This document shows, piece by piece, positions 1 to 5,249 of a stretch of DNA of 8,941 bases. Below the pieces are notes generated by a model that was not told the DNA's origin, did no database searches, and saw only the letters and a program-made list of their open reading frames with translations. The translations under genes and the position numbers were made by a program. The stretch comes from Candidatus Pacearchaeota archaeon (GTDB lineage Archaea > Nanobdellota > Nanobdellia > Pacearchaeales > GW2011-AR1). Position 1 is the stretch's first letter, and every line of letters begins with the position of its first letter. The stretch spans positions 1 to 8,941 of the forward strand of contig JAUYJY010000005.1 in NCBI GenBank assembly GCA_030699205.1. The letters are read 5' to 3'.

Positions 1-18
1 TATGATGATTCTAAAAGC

Positions 19-28
19 TTATAATACC
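19..28 (+). promoter_or_regulatory. TATA box of tRNA-Arg
   Basis: The box TTATAATACC ends 18 nt before the first base of the tRNA, the right distance for archaeal TBP/TFB-driven transcription starting at or just before the mature 5' end. It carries the same trailing CC as the boxes of the housekeeping protein genes in this window. Confidence 0.5.
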
Positions 29-46
29 GAGGTTTCTTTTAGTTTT

Positions 47-118
47 GTCCCCATAGTTTAGTGGATAGAACGTGACCTTGCGGAGGTTAAGACCGGAGTT
101 CAATTCTCCGTGGGGACG
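47..118 (+). tRNA. tRNA-Arg (anticodon GCG)
   Basis: The 72-nt gene folds by eye into a full cloverleaf. The acceptor stem is GTCCCCA with TGGGGAC and discriminator G118. The D stem is GTT/AAC, the anticodon stem TGACC/GGTTA includes one G-T pair, and the loop TTGCGGA gives anticodon GCG at 80-82, which reads CGC arginine. The T arm is CGGAG-TTCAATT-CTCCG. No intron is present and CCA is not encoded. The last 12 nt plus the next two bases recur at 911-924, marking the gene as the attachment site of the small island that follows. Confidence 0.95.
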
Positions 119-120
119 TT
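107..120 (+). repeat. Left copy of 14-bp direct repeat (tRNA-Arg 3' end)
   Basis: TCCGTGGGGACGTT comprises the 3' strand of the T stem (four bases), the 3' acceptor strand, the discriminator base and two more bases. An identical copy lies at 911-924, 804 bp away. A repeat formed by the 3' end of a tRNA is the usual trace of tyrosine-recombinase integration, here serving as the tRNA-proximal attachment site. Confidence 0.85.
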
Positions 121-177
121 TGGTAGAAAGTATAATATCTCTTGTCTATATATAAATAACAAAAAGAGTCTGAGAAC

Positions 178-231
178 ATGGTAGACTTATACAACACAGC
201 GAGACAATTGAAAGATAGTGAAAATGTATGA
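178..231 (+). pseudogene. Possible gene-start remnant, 17 codons
   Basis: A strong TATA sequence (TATATATAAATA, 147-158) lies about 20 nt before an ATG that opens a 17-codon frame, MVDLYNTARQLKDSENV. One frame over, shortly after its stop, the codons spell DFCQENKK. The two pieces faintly recall the N-terminus of archaeal XerA-type tyrosine recombinases, which would suit a decayed integrase in an island. This rests on memory of the family over very few residues and may be chance. The rest of 121-290 shows nothing recognisable. Confidence 0.2.
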
Positions 232-290
232 TTTTTGTCAGGAAAATAAAAAATAGATTTTTATATCGAAGTTGCGGATGCAGAAAATCT

Positions 291-536
291 TTAATTATAA
301 ACTCCTTTTCTATGCTCAAATCTCAAAAAATAAATTGTATTATTTGAAAAAGAGTAAATTATTCTAAACGGCTTTACATAAATTGTTCTCTCACCTTTTA
401 GGTCATATCTCAATGGTTTTCCTACTTTTGGATTTTTAATAATTTTCTTTATTTGTTTTCTAACTTTGTCTTTAACAGAAGAATCTGCTTTTTTGAACTC
501 TCGCTCAAATTTCTCTGTGTAGATTACTTCTACCAT
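291..536 (-). CDS. RelE/ParE-superfamily toxin
   Basis: This 81-residue basic protein has the RelE/ParE layout: an N-terminal strand (VEVIYTEKFEREFKK), two helices rich in Lys/Arg, then a strand with KPLRYDLKGERTIYV and PFRIIY, ending in the typical FEHRKGVYN. Members either cleave mRNA at the ribosome or poison gyrase; sequence alone does not decide which. Its start overlaps the end of the AbrB-like gene by 7 bp, so the antitoxin is made first and the two are translated together. It sits within the tRNA-Arg mini-island. It is near full length for the family with no visible damage, so the toxin may be active. Confidence 0.85.
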   Translation of the reverse strand: MVEVIYTEKFEREFKKADSSVKDKVRKQIKKIIKNPKVGKPLRYDLKGERTIYVKPFRIIYSFSNNTIYFLRFEHRKGVYN

Positions 537-793
537 TTTTCAATTTCTTTTAAGAACTCTTTACTGCCTAATTTCTTATATTTTCCAGCTTCAATCTCTT
601 TCCACGCATCTTTTATCTCTTCTAAAGTCTCTAAATCTTCCTCAAGAGGATTTTTAATTTTCTTTAAGACAACCCAATCTTTTTCTGTTGAAATAGCAAG
701 AGTTTCTCCTTCTCTTATCTTTAATCTTTCTCTGACTCTTTGAGGAATTACAACTTGCCCTTTACTGCTAACCTTAGTTAATTCAATTTCCAT
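530..793 (-). CDS. AbrB/SpoVT-family antitoxin
   Basis: This 87-residue protein begins with the swapped-hairpin AbrB DNA-binding domain, about residues 1-47, recognisable from VSSKGQVVIPQRVRERL followed by IREGETLAI. The acidic, helical C-terminal 40 residues are the expected toxin-wrapping segment. It precedes and overlaps the RelE-like gene, so the pair reads as a type II toxin-antitoxin module. AbrB-fold antitoxins normally bind as dimers to their own promoter, and a perfect 6-3-6 palindrome lies just upstream of the start. The ATG at 793 follows the TATA box at 814-823 by about 20 nt, implying a leaderless or nearly leaderless mRNA. What it binds is inferred from the family. Confidence 0.88.
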   Translation of the reverse strand: MEIELTKVSSKGQVVIPQRVRERLKIREGETLAISTEKDWVVLKKIKNPLEEDLETLEEIKDAWKEIEAGKYKKLGSKEFLKEIEKW

Positions 794-799
794 ATTCCG

Positions 800-814
800 G
801 TAAGAAAGTCTTAC
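800..814 (-). promoter_or_regulatory. Palindromic operator of the toxin-antitoxin promoter
   Basis: GTAAGA-AAG-TCTTAC is a perfect inverted repeat with 6-bp arms. It lies between the TATA box and the AbrB start codon, where bound repressor would block initiation. This is the expected site for autoregulation by the antitoxin or the antitoxin-toxin complex. The palindrome is seen directly; its role is inferred. Confidence 0.5.
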
Positions 815-823
815 TTTATATAT
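814..823 (-). promoter_or_regulatory. TATA box of the toxin-antitoxin operon
   Basis: On the minus strand this reads ATATATAAAG, a textbook archaeal TATA box, with an A-rich stretch upstream that could be the BRE. It ends about 20 nt before the AbrB start codon and differs from the TTTAAAACC boxes of the housekeeping genes, which fits an imported module. Confidence 0.6.
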
Positions 824-910
824 CTTTTGGAAAATTTGGGCAGGAAAATTATTTAACTTGAGACATTTGATTAAATAGACTTTTGAGACATAATACTTTC
901 TATCTGTAGT

Positions 911-924
911 TCCGTGGGGACGTT
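911..924 (+). repeat. Right copy of 14-bp direct repeat (tRNA-Arg 3' end)
   Basis: This copy is identical to 107-120. It shares its last two bases with the TAA stop codon of the convergent NDK gene (923-925), so tRNA-Arg and NDK were probably direct neighbours before the island arrived. Confidence 0.85.
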
Positions 925-1459
925 AAATAATTTCTTTCTGAGAGAACCAGATTTCTATTTCTCTTTTTGCTGTTTCCGGCGCATCTGATGCGTGCACGAG
1001 GTTTCTGACTGCTCTTTTTTCGGTATCTGCTTTTTCATAAGATTCTTCGGGAGCGAAATCTGCACGGATTGTGCCTTTTTCTGCTTGCAGAGGTTCTGTG
1101 TGGCCTACAAGATTTCTTACTTTAGTTATTGCATTTTCTCCTTCTAAAACAATTGCGGTAACTGGGCCTTCCAATAAGAAAGATTGAAGACGGGACTGAA
1201 TTGATTTTCCGTGGTCTAAATAATTGTTAAATTCCATTGGCTTGCCTAATTTGTCATATACAGATTTTGTTTTTTCATAAACTGATTTTGCCCATGATTC
1301 ATCTAGGGGGTAGTGTTTTTTGGAAAGCTCCAAGGTTGGTTGGATTAATTTTAGGGCTTTTATCTTTAAACCCGCAGATTCGAATCTCGAGATGATTTTT
1401 CCAGAGAGGTTTTTTTGTACTCCATCTGGTTTTATTAAAACTAATGTTTGTTCCACCAT
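923..1459 (-). CDS. ndk: Nucleoside diphosphate kinase
   Basis: The enzyme transfers the gamma phosphate between nucleoside triphosphates and diphosphates through a phosphohistidine, in the cytosol. The 178 residues contain the N-terminal LVLIKPDGV strand, RNLVGHTEPLQAEKGTIR (about 115-132) and the active-site segment NLVHASDAPETAKREI with catalytic His156. The usual length is 130-155 residues. The extra stretch falls near residues 45-85 (LDESWAKSVYEKTKSVYDK and following) in the Kpn-loop/helix region, a form I recall from candidate-phylum and DPANN proteins. The ATG at 1459 lies 21 nt after a TTTAAAACC box, so the mRNA is probably leaderless. Its stop codon touches the right repeat of the mini-island. 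Confidence 0.95.
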   Translation of the reverse strand: MVEQTLVLIKPDGVQKNLSGKIISRFESAGLKIKALKLIQPTLELSKKHYPLDESWAKSVYEKTKSVYDKLGKPMEFNNYLDHGKSIQSRLQSFLLEGPVTAIVLEGENAITKVRNLVGHTEPLQAEKGTIRADFAPEESYEKADTEKRAVRNLVHASDAPETAKREIEIWFSQKEII

Positions 1460-1479
1460 CTTATTTTCTGGGAGGGTAA

Positions 1480-1490
1480 GGGTTTTAAAT
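1480..1490 (-). promoter_or_regulatory. Promoter box of ndk
   Basis: On the minus strand this reads ATTTAAAACCC, with 21 nt between the CC and the start codon. It is the same box as upstream of S15, eIF2-alpha and Bud32. It lies in the 35-bp spacer behind the GH3 gene, so ndk appears to have its own promoter. Confidence 0.5.
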
Positions 1491-1494
1491 GTTT

Positions 1495-2535
1495 TTATTC
1501 AACAATTTTGTATCCTTTTGTTTTTAAGATTTTTTTCACGCTTTCGTTGATTCTTTTTTCTGAAATTTTTTCATCTTTAACGGCTTTTTCTATTGTCTTT
1601 ATTTTTCTTTCTATTTCTTTTGGATTTGTTAAACCAAAGATTAATTTTAATGGCATGTCTATTATTATATCATTTCCGGCATTTATCAAATCGATGTACA
1701 TCTTGTCTTTTTTGAATAAATAGCTTAGTTTTAAGCCCAACATTGAGATTGCATCGCTGATTATTAATCCTGTAAAATTATTTTTTAGGTTGTGGATTAT
1801 TTCAGGAGATACTGTGGATGGTTTTCCATTTGAATCAACTTCACCGAAAACTATTGGATGTCCTATCATTATTGCATCTACTTTTGCGTCTATTGCTGTT
1901 TGAAAGTATTCTAAATCTTCAGGGAATATTTCAGTTGTATACTTTCTCCAGTGCGGGTTTTTTATCATGCTTCCTCCTGGATAGTGTTTTGCTGTTGCAG
2001 AGATATTGTATTCGTGGAGACCTTCAATGTATGCTCTTATTTTTTCGTTGATTTCAGCCTTTGTTCCCGAAAAGCTTCTTCCAGGCCATATTTTATTTCT
2101 ATCTGCAGGCTCTACAACGGGAGAGAAGTTGATGTTGAATCCAAGTTCTTTTAAGATTTTTCCGTGCTCTTTTCCTAATAAATATGCTTCTTTCTTGTTT
2201 TTTGTGTCTCCGAAGGATTTGCCTTGATAGAATTTTTCAAATGGGTTCCAATAGCCTTCCATATCTGCTGAAATGAAGAGTTTTATTTTTGAATTTTTTT
2301 GGTATTTTTCTATTAGTTCTTTAAAATATTGTTCGTCTTTTTCTTTTATTGGGGTGATGATTATACCTCCGATGCCAATTTCTGTGAATTGTTCATTATA
2401 TTTGTTTCCTGAAACAATTATCATCTGGGCTATTTTGTCATGGAGACTTATTTCTGATAGATTTATTGTTTGTGCTGATGCAATGCTCATTGAGAATATA
2501 ATTAATATTATTATATAATATTTTAGTTTTTGCAT
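1495..2535 (-). CDS. Secreted GH3 glycosidase, NagZ-like
   Basis: The 346 residues start with a clear Sec signal (MQKLKYY, a hydrophobic run to about residue 19, then ASA-Q), so the enzyme acts outside the cell. The rest is the (beta/alpha)8 domain of glycoside hydrolase family 3, closest to beta-N-acetylhexosaminidase NagZ: the sugar-binding strand ADMEG (90-94), PGRSF (151-155), KHYPG (183-187), IGHP, and the nucleophile Asp261 in IISDAISM. In NagZ the acid/base is a Asp-x-His dyad; here the loop reads Asn193-Pro194-His195, so the histidine is kept but the aspartate is not. Activity may be altered. Archaea lack murein, so the substrate would be an external glycan, possibly from bacteria or a host. 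Substrate is inferred. Confidence 0.88.
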   Translation of the reverse strand: MQKLKYYIIILIIFSMSIASAQTINLSEISLHDKIAQMIIVSGNKYNEQFTEIGIGGIIITPIKEKDEQYFKELIEKYQKNSKIKLFISADMEGYWNPFEKFYQGKSFGDTKNKKEAYLLGKEHGKILKELGFNINFSPVVEPADRNKIWPGRSFSGTKAEINEKIRAYIEGLHEYNISATAKHYPGGSMIKNPHWRKYTTEIFPEDLEYFQTAIDAKVDAIMIGHPIVFGEVDSNGKPSTVSPEIIHNLKNNFTGLIISDAISMLGLKLSYLFKKDKMYIDLINAGNDIIIDMPLKLIFGLTNPKEIERKIKTIEKAVKDEKISEKRINESVKKILKTKGYKIVE

Positions 2536-2599
2536 TTTACTGATTGTTTGTTAATAAAATTATACAAATTATTAAATATTCATTGGTTTTAAATTCTTT
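2536..2599. promoter_or_regulatory. Divergent promoter region, GH3 gene / UDG
   Basis: Sixty-four very AT-rich bases separate the divergent starts. Toward the glycosidase, minus-strand TATAATTTTATTAA (about 2550-2563) ends near 15 nt before its ATG. Toward the glycosylase, ATTATTAAATATT (2568-2580) is centred about 26 nt before its ATG. Both placements fit short or absent leaders. No palindrome or purine-rich ribosome-binding site is seen. Confidence 0.4.
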
Positions 2600-3202
2600 A
2601 TGGGAAATGAAGAAGGTCTTAGAATAGTAGAGCGAGAGATGTTGGCTGTTGAGTTGCCTTTAAAGGAGGGTGCGAAGAATTTGGTTTTCGGGAAGGGAAG
2701 TGCAGATGCGGAGATAATGTTTGTTGGCGAAGCTCCGGGAAGAAATGAAGATGAACAGGGAATGCCTTTTGTGGGTGTGGCTGGAAAAAATTTAGATATG
2801 CTGCTAAAAAAAGTTGGATTGGATATTGGAGATGTTTATATCGGGAATATTTTAAAATATAGGCCTCCAGAAAATAGAAACCCTACAGATGAAGAAATTA
2901 AAGCGCATACTCCCTGGCTTTTGAAGCAGATTGAAGTTATTAAGCCGAAGGTTGTTTGTTCTTTAGGAAATTATGCGACAAAGTTTTTTCTTGCAGGAGG
3001 AAATGTGGAAAATATGAAAGAACAGGAAGGAATTACAAAGTTGCATGGGAAGACGAGAAATGTAAATATAAACGGAAGAGAAATAAAGTTAATTCCTTTA
3101 TTTCATCCTGCGGCCATTATTTATAACAGAAAGTTGATTGATGAATGGGAGAAGGATATGGAAATTGTTAAAGCTGAGGTTGAGCAGAAGACGTTGTTTT
3201 GA
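2600..3202 (+). CDS. Uracil-DNA glycosylase, family 4-like, without Fe-S cysteines
   Basis: The enzyme removes uracil from DNA after cytosine deamination, starting base-excision repair. The 200 residues carry motif A as GEAPGRNEDEQGMPFVG (43-59), NILKYRPPENRNP (83-95), a PKVVCSLG strand and motif B FHPAAIIYNRKL (168-179). Length and order match type IV (UDGa) enzymes. Those hold a 4Fe-4S cluster on four cysteines; aligned by memory to the Thermotoga protein, the four positions here are Ala16, Leu19, Tyr87 and His103. The only cysteine in the protein is Cys120, which is not a ligand. The protein must therefore fold without the cluster or bind another metal. The catalytic motifs look intact. 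The gene is monocistronic and divergent from the GH3 gene. Confidence 0.9.
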   Translation: MGNEEGLRIVEREMLAVELPLKEGAKNLVFGKGSADAEIMFVGEAPGRNEDEQGMPFVGVAGKNLDMLLKKVGLDIGDVYIGNILKYRPPENRNPTDEEIKAHTPWLLKQIEVIKPKVVCSLGNYATKFFLAGGNVENMKEQEGITKLHGKTRNVNINGREIKLIPLFHPAAIIYNRKLIDEWEKDMEIVKAEVEQKTLF

Positions 3203-3215
3203 AATACAATAATGA

Positions 3216-3223
3216 TTATAAAC
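3216..3223 (+). promoter_or_regulatory. TATA box of the 163-residue orphan
   Basis: TTATAAAC ends 20 nt before the ATG at 3244, giving a leaderless layout and supporting both the start chosen and independent transcription from the glycosylase gene just upstream. Confidence 0.45.
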
Positions 3224-3243
3224 TCTATTTTTGAATATAACAT

Positions 3244-3735
3244 ATGTTGATAAGGCGACCAGAAATTACAATTAGCAAACCAGCAATTAGCAGAGAGACG
3301 AGAGACTTTCTTCGCAAAGAGGTTGATAGATACCTCGTTAGTCAGCAGGATGGTTCTGATTTGGGATCTGCTATTCTTGAAGTATTAAATGATAGAAATA
3401 TATTCACTTTTTTAGCAATGCATTCTAGGCGAGGGCAGGGTTTGAGTTTGGGGAGAATGAGTTATTGGGATGACGCTGGGGTTTATGCTCATTATGGATT
3501 GGCTTTGGATTTTGATAATATTCCAAGAATGACCAGACTATATAATTTTACAAGTATTGAGGCAAGTGGAAGATTTTGCGAACAAGAAGACCTTCGTCTG
3601 GGTGATGGAATTTATTTTAACCCTCATTTTAGCGGTTTGTTACCCTCAGCTGAAGGGTTTGTTAGACAAGTAAATTCTGTTTTAATGAATCCTAAACAGC
3701 ATTTAATTGAACTACATTTAAAACCAAATGTTTAG
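3244..3735 (+). CDS. Hypothetical protein, arginine-rich
   Basis: I do not recognise this 163-residue protein. It has no signal peptide or membrane segment. Its make-up differs from its neighbours: about 15 Arg against 4 Lys, where the other proteins here are strongly Lys-rich, which hints at recent transfer. The C-terminal half has a pattern that loosely recalls ADP-ribosyltransferase or Tpt1-like folds: LYNFTSIEASGR (99-110), GDGIYFNPHFS (120-130), a helix, then a final strand LIELHLKP. The usual catalytic His would be Asn101, and no clear catalytic Glu is visible, so this is weak. It stands alone, with its own TATA box, between the glycosylase and the converging Nop10 operon. Confidence 0.6.
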   Translation: MLIRRPEITISKPAISRETRDFLRKEVDRYLVSQQDGSDLGSAILEVLNDRNIFTFLAMHSRRGQGLSLGRMSYWDDAGVYAHYGLALDFDNIPRMTRLYNFTSIEASGRFCEQEDLRLGDGIYFNPHFSGLLPSAEGFVRQVNSVLMNPKQHLIELHLKPNV

Positions 3736-3802
3736 TTATTTATTGTTCCTTAATATCCTAAGGTCTTGTCTTTGGGATAAAAACTCTGAAATAACATTAC
3801 AC

Positions 3803-3843
3803 AAACAAAAGTTATCACCATACTACGTTTAACATCATAACTT
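3803..3843 (-). terminator. Candidate terminator of the eIF2-alpha/Nop10 operon
   Basis: In the intergenic stretch 3736-3890, AAGTTAT (3809-3815) and ATAACTT (3837-3843) form a 7-bp inverted repeat with a 21-nt loop. On the minus strand the second arm runs into TTTTGTTTG, a U-rich tail as expected for archaeal termination. The loop is long and the stem short, so support is modest. A weaker repeat at 3754-3779 is the only other structure seen in this stretch. Confidence 0.3.
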
Positions 3844-3890
3844 GACTTGGTTCTATGTTTAGCTAATAATTTCTAACTTTTCCAGATACA

Positions 3891-4049
3891 CTATGTTCTT
3901 GGCAGAGGGTTATTTATTTTAGTTCTTGTGAATGTTGGTGCTTCTTTGTATTTATAGTGTGCTTCTTTTGTAGGTTCGTCGTCCGGAGATTTTTCTTTTA
4001 GTGTATAAATTTTTTCGCCTTTTTCATTTATGTAATATCTGAGTTTCAT
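3891..4049 (-). CDS. nop10: Nop10-like H/ACA RNP protein, no zinc cysteines
   Basis: This 52-residue protein fits Nop10, the small subunit that helps hold Cbf5 on H/ACA guide RNAs for pseudouridylation. Two lines support it: position, last in the cluster after eIF2-alpha as in many archaea, and sequence, YYINEKGEKIYTLKEKSP followed by PTKEAH. Archaeal Nop10 normally has four cysteines in this half; here there are none, and the stretch looks strikingly like the eukaryotic form (YYLNE-G-RVYTLKK, then SAHPARFSP). The C-terminal half is less conserved. The ATG at 4049 overlaps the preceding stop as ATGA, so the gene is translationally coupled. It is short enough to be missed by automatic gene calling. 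Confidence 0.75.
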   Translation of the reverse strand: MKLRYYINEKGEKIYTLKEKSPDDEPTKEAHYKYKEAPTFTRTKINNPLPRT

Positions 4050-4420
4050 TTTATCTTTTTTAAGTTTCCATTTAGTTCAATTACTCTTATAGCCTGAAAT
4101 TCGTCTTTGCAATTCTCCGGAATGCTATTAAGAATAAATATCTTTTTATTTAGTATAAATGCCATTCCTGATTCCATCAGTGCATTTACTCCTATATAAT
4201 TTGGGTTGCTTTCTTTGTCGAAATTTGCTATAAGAATTGCGTCTGAGTCTCTTAGGTTTTTATTAAAATCTTCCATCGCTTTTCTTTTGATGTTTTTCTC
4301 TGATTTGTATGATTCATCAGTCAAGGGGAGAATTATTTTATGCCCTTTATTTTCAAGAGTTACTTTTATTTTCTGTAATTTGGAATAAAATTGCATACTG
4401 GATACAAGAATTATTTTCAT
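4046..4420 (-). CDS. Nucleoside 2-deoxyribosyltransferase-like protein
   Basis: The 124 residues fit a small Rossmann-like fold related to nucleoside 2-deoxyribosyltransferases and related nucleotide-hydrolysing proteins. The pattern is an N-terminal strand (IILVSSM), GHKIILP, then DSDAILIANFD (58-68), NYIGVNALMESGMAF (74-88) with Glu83 where the catalytic Glu would lie, and KKIFILNSIPE. I recall similar proteins as widespread in DPANN and candidate-phylum genomes, without an assigned substrate. It overlaps eIF2-alpha upstream and Nop10 downstream, each by ATGA, so it is an integral member of this operon although the archaeal cluster usually lacks it. A link to nucleoside salvage or tRNA/rRNA modification is only suggested by context. 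Confidence 0.7.
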   Translation of the reverse strand: MKIILVSSMQFYSKLQKIKVTLENKGHKIILPLTDESYKSEKNIKRKAMEDFNKNLRDSDAILIANFDKESNPNYIGVNALMESGMAFILNKKIFILNSIPENCKDEFQAIRVIELNGNLKKIK

Positions 4421-5130
4421 TTTTCTTTAATTTCCATTTGCATGTGGAGTTTTTTTGCATTTTCTTTGATGTAGTTTATTAAGTTGTCTAAACTATGATT
4501 TGCAGTTTTGTAATCTTTTGCAGTTGTTTTTATTTCAAATTTTGAAGAGCCAAGATAATGGATTTGAGTATTTTCGTCTTTTGTTGAAAGAATTTTTTTT
4601 ATATCTTTGATTCCTGATTCTGAAAGGGATTTGAGTATGATTGTTTTTTTGACAGATTTATCTTTTTCTTTTTTTTCAGAGAGGATTTTTATCAATGCAG
4701 GAAAAAATGATTTTGGAACAAATTTTTCAATAATCTCTGGATTTTCTCTTGCTTCATCAAGAAAATCAGATAGTTCATAATGTTCTTTTATTTTTTTTAA
4801 AACTTCAGGGGTTTTTTCTTTTAATACTGGCTTTAAAATGCTATTAAGTGTTTTTTCTTTTTTGTGCCTTTCTAAAACTTCATCTCTTTCTTTTGCAGTT
4901 ACTCTTCTTAGACTTAGTTCTATGTTGCTTCCTTTTATTCTAAGAATTTTGCAAACTATTTTTTTATTTGGAACTATATAATCTCTTATATTTCTAATTC
5001 TTCCTGCCGCAACTTCTGAAAAAATCATTGTGGCTTCGGAGTCCTGAAGCCCTTCTATTTCAAGAGAAACTGTGGTTCTTTCTATCTTTTTTACAGTGCA
5101 TAAAACGACCTGGTTTTCTTCAAGCTTCAT
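4417..5130 (-). CDS. eif2a: Translation initiation factor 2 subunit alpha
   Basis: This is the alpha subunit of the heterotrimeric aIF2, which delivers initiator Met-tRNA to the small ribosomal subunit. The 237 residues show the N-terminal S1/OB domain (about 7-77: VVLCTVKKIERTTVSLEI, FSEVAAGRIRNIRDYI, VCKILRI, IELSLRRVT), a helical middle domain (about 80-165) and the C-terminal alpha/beta domain that contacts the gamma subunit. Family length is about 260-275, so it is slightly short. The loop around the eukaryotic regulatory Ser51 reads SEVAAGRIR, with no serine there. It heads an operon with the deoxyribosyltransferase-like gene and nop10. In most archaea S27e lies directly upstream; here the cyclodipeptide synthase intervenes in the opposite orientation. 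Confidence 0.93.
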   Translation of the reverse strand: MKLEENQVVLCTVKKIERTTVSLEIEGLQDSEATMIFSEVAAGRIRNIRDYIVPNKKIVCKILRIKGSNIELSLRRVTAKERDEVLERHKKEKTLNSILKPVLKEKTPEVLKKIKEHYELSDFLDEARENPEIIEKFVPKSFFPALIKILSEKKEKDKSVKKTIILKSLSESGIKDIKKILSTKDENTQIHYLGSSKFEIKTTAKDYKTANHSLDNLINYIKENAKKLHMQMEIKEK

Positions 5131-5148
5131 AGGGATTTTAGAGTTAAA

Positions 5149-5160
5149 GGGTTTTTAAGA
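5149..5160 (-). promoter_or_regulatory. Promoter box of the eIF2-alpha operon
   Basis: On the minus strand this reads TCTTAAAAACCC, with 19 nt between the CC and the start codon. It gives the eIF2-alpha operon its own promoter, as needed once the cyclodipeptide synthase separated it from S27e. Confidence 0.5.
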
Positions 5161-5217
5161 TTAAGGGTTTTTGGTGTTGGAGTGGTTATTCAAAGCAATT
5201 ATTAAACGGGTGAGATA

Positions 5218-5230
5218 GATTAATAAATAA
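5218..5230 (+). promoter_or_regulatory. TATA box of the cyclodipeptide synthase
   Basis: ATTAATAAATAAC is centred about 26 nt before the ATG at 5250. It lies in the 119-bp divergent spacer and lacks the TTTAAAACC form of the housekeeping boxes. No ribosome-binding site precedes the ATG. Confidence 0.45.
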
Positions 5231-5249
5231 CTTTATTTTTTATTAGAAT

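Larger units (their letters stand above)
107..924. mobile_element. Mini-island in tRNA-Arg carrying a toxin-antitoxin pair
   Basis: About 0.8 kb is enclosed by perfect 14-bp direct repeats of the tRNA-Arg 3' end. Removing 121-924 would place the tRNA 3' end directly against the TAA stop of the convergent NDK gene, a plausible ancestral junction. The cargo is an abrB/relE-like pair on the minus strand plus a short plus-strand open frame at 178-231. No intact integrase is present, so the unit is either a deletion remnant of a larger element or mobilised in trans. Repeats and cargo are seen directly; integration by a tyrosine recombinase is inferred. Confidence 0.65.

Noticed and set aside
2..8. 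Box C (ATGATGA) of a C/D guide RNA before tRNA-Arg
   Set aside because: No CTGA box D follows before the tRNA, and the stretch is explained by the tRNA promoter.
1448..1723. Plus-strand open frame opposite the GH3 and NDK genes
   Set aside because: It is the antisense of well-supported coding sequence, is dominated by Phe/Leu/Ser from the reversed Lys codons, and has no promoter or family signature.
3754..3779. TATCC...GGATA hairpin as terminator of the orphan gene
   Set aside because: The stem is broken by an internal loop and is followed by A residues, not a T tract, on the strand of the gene.
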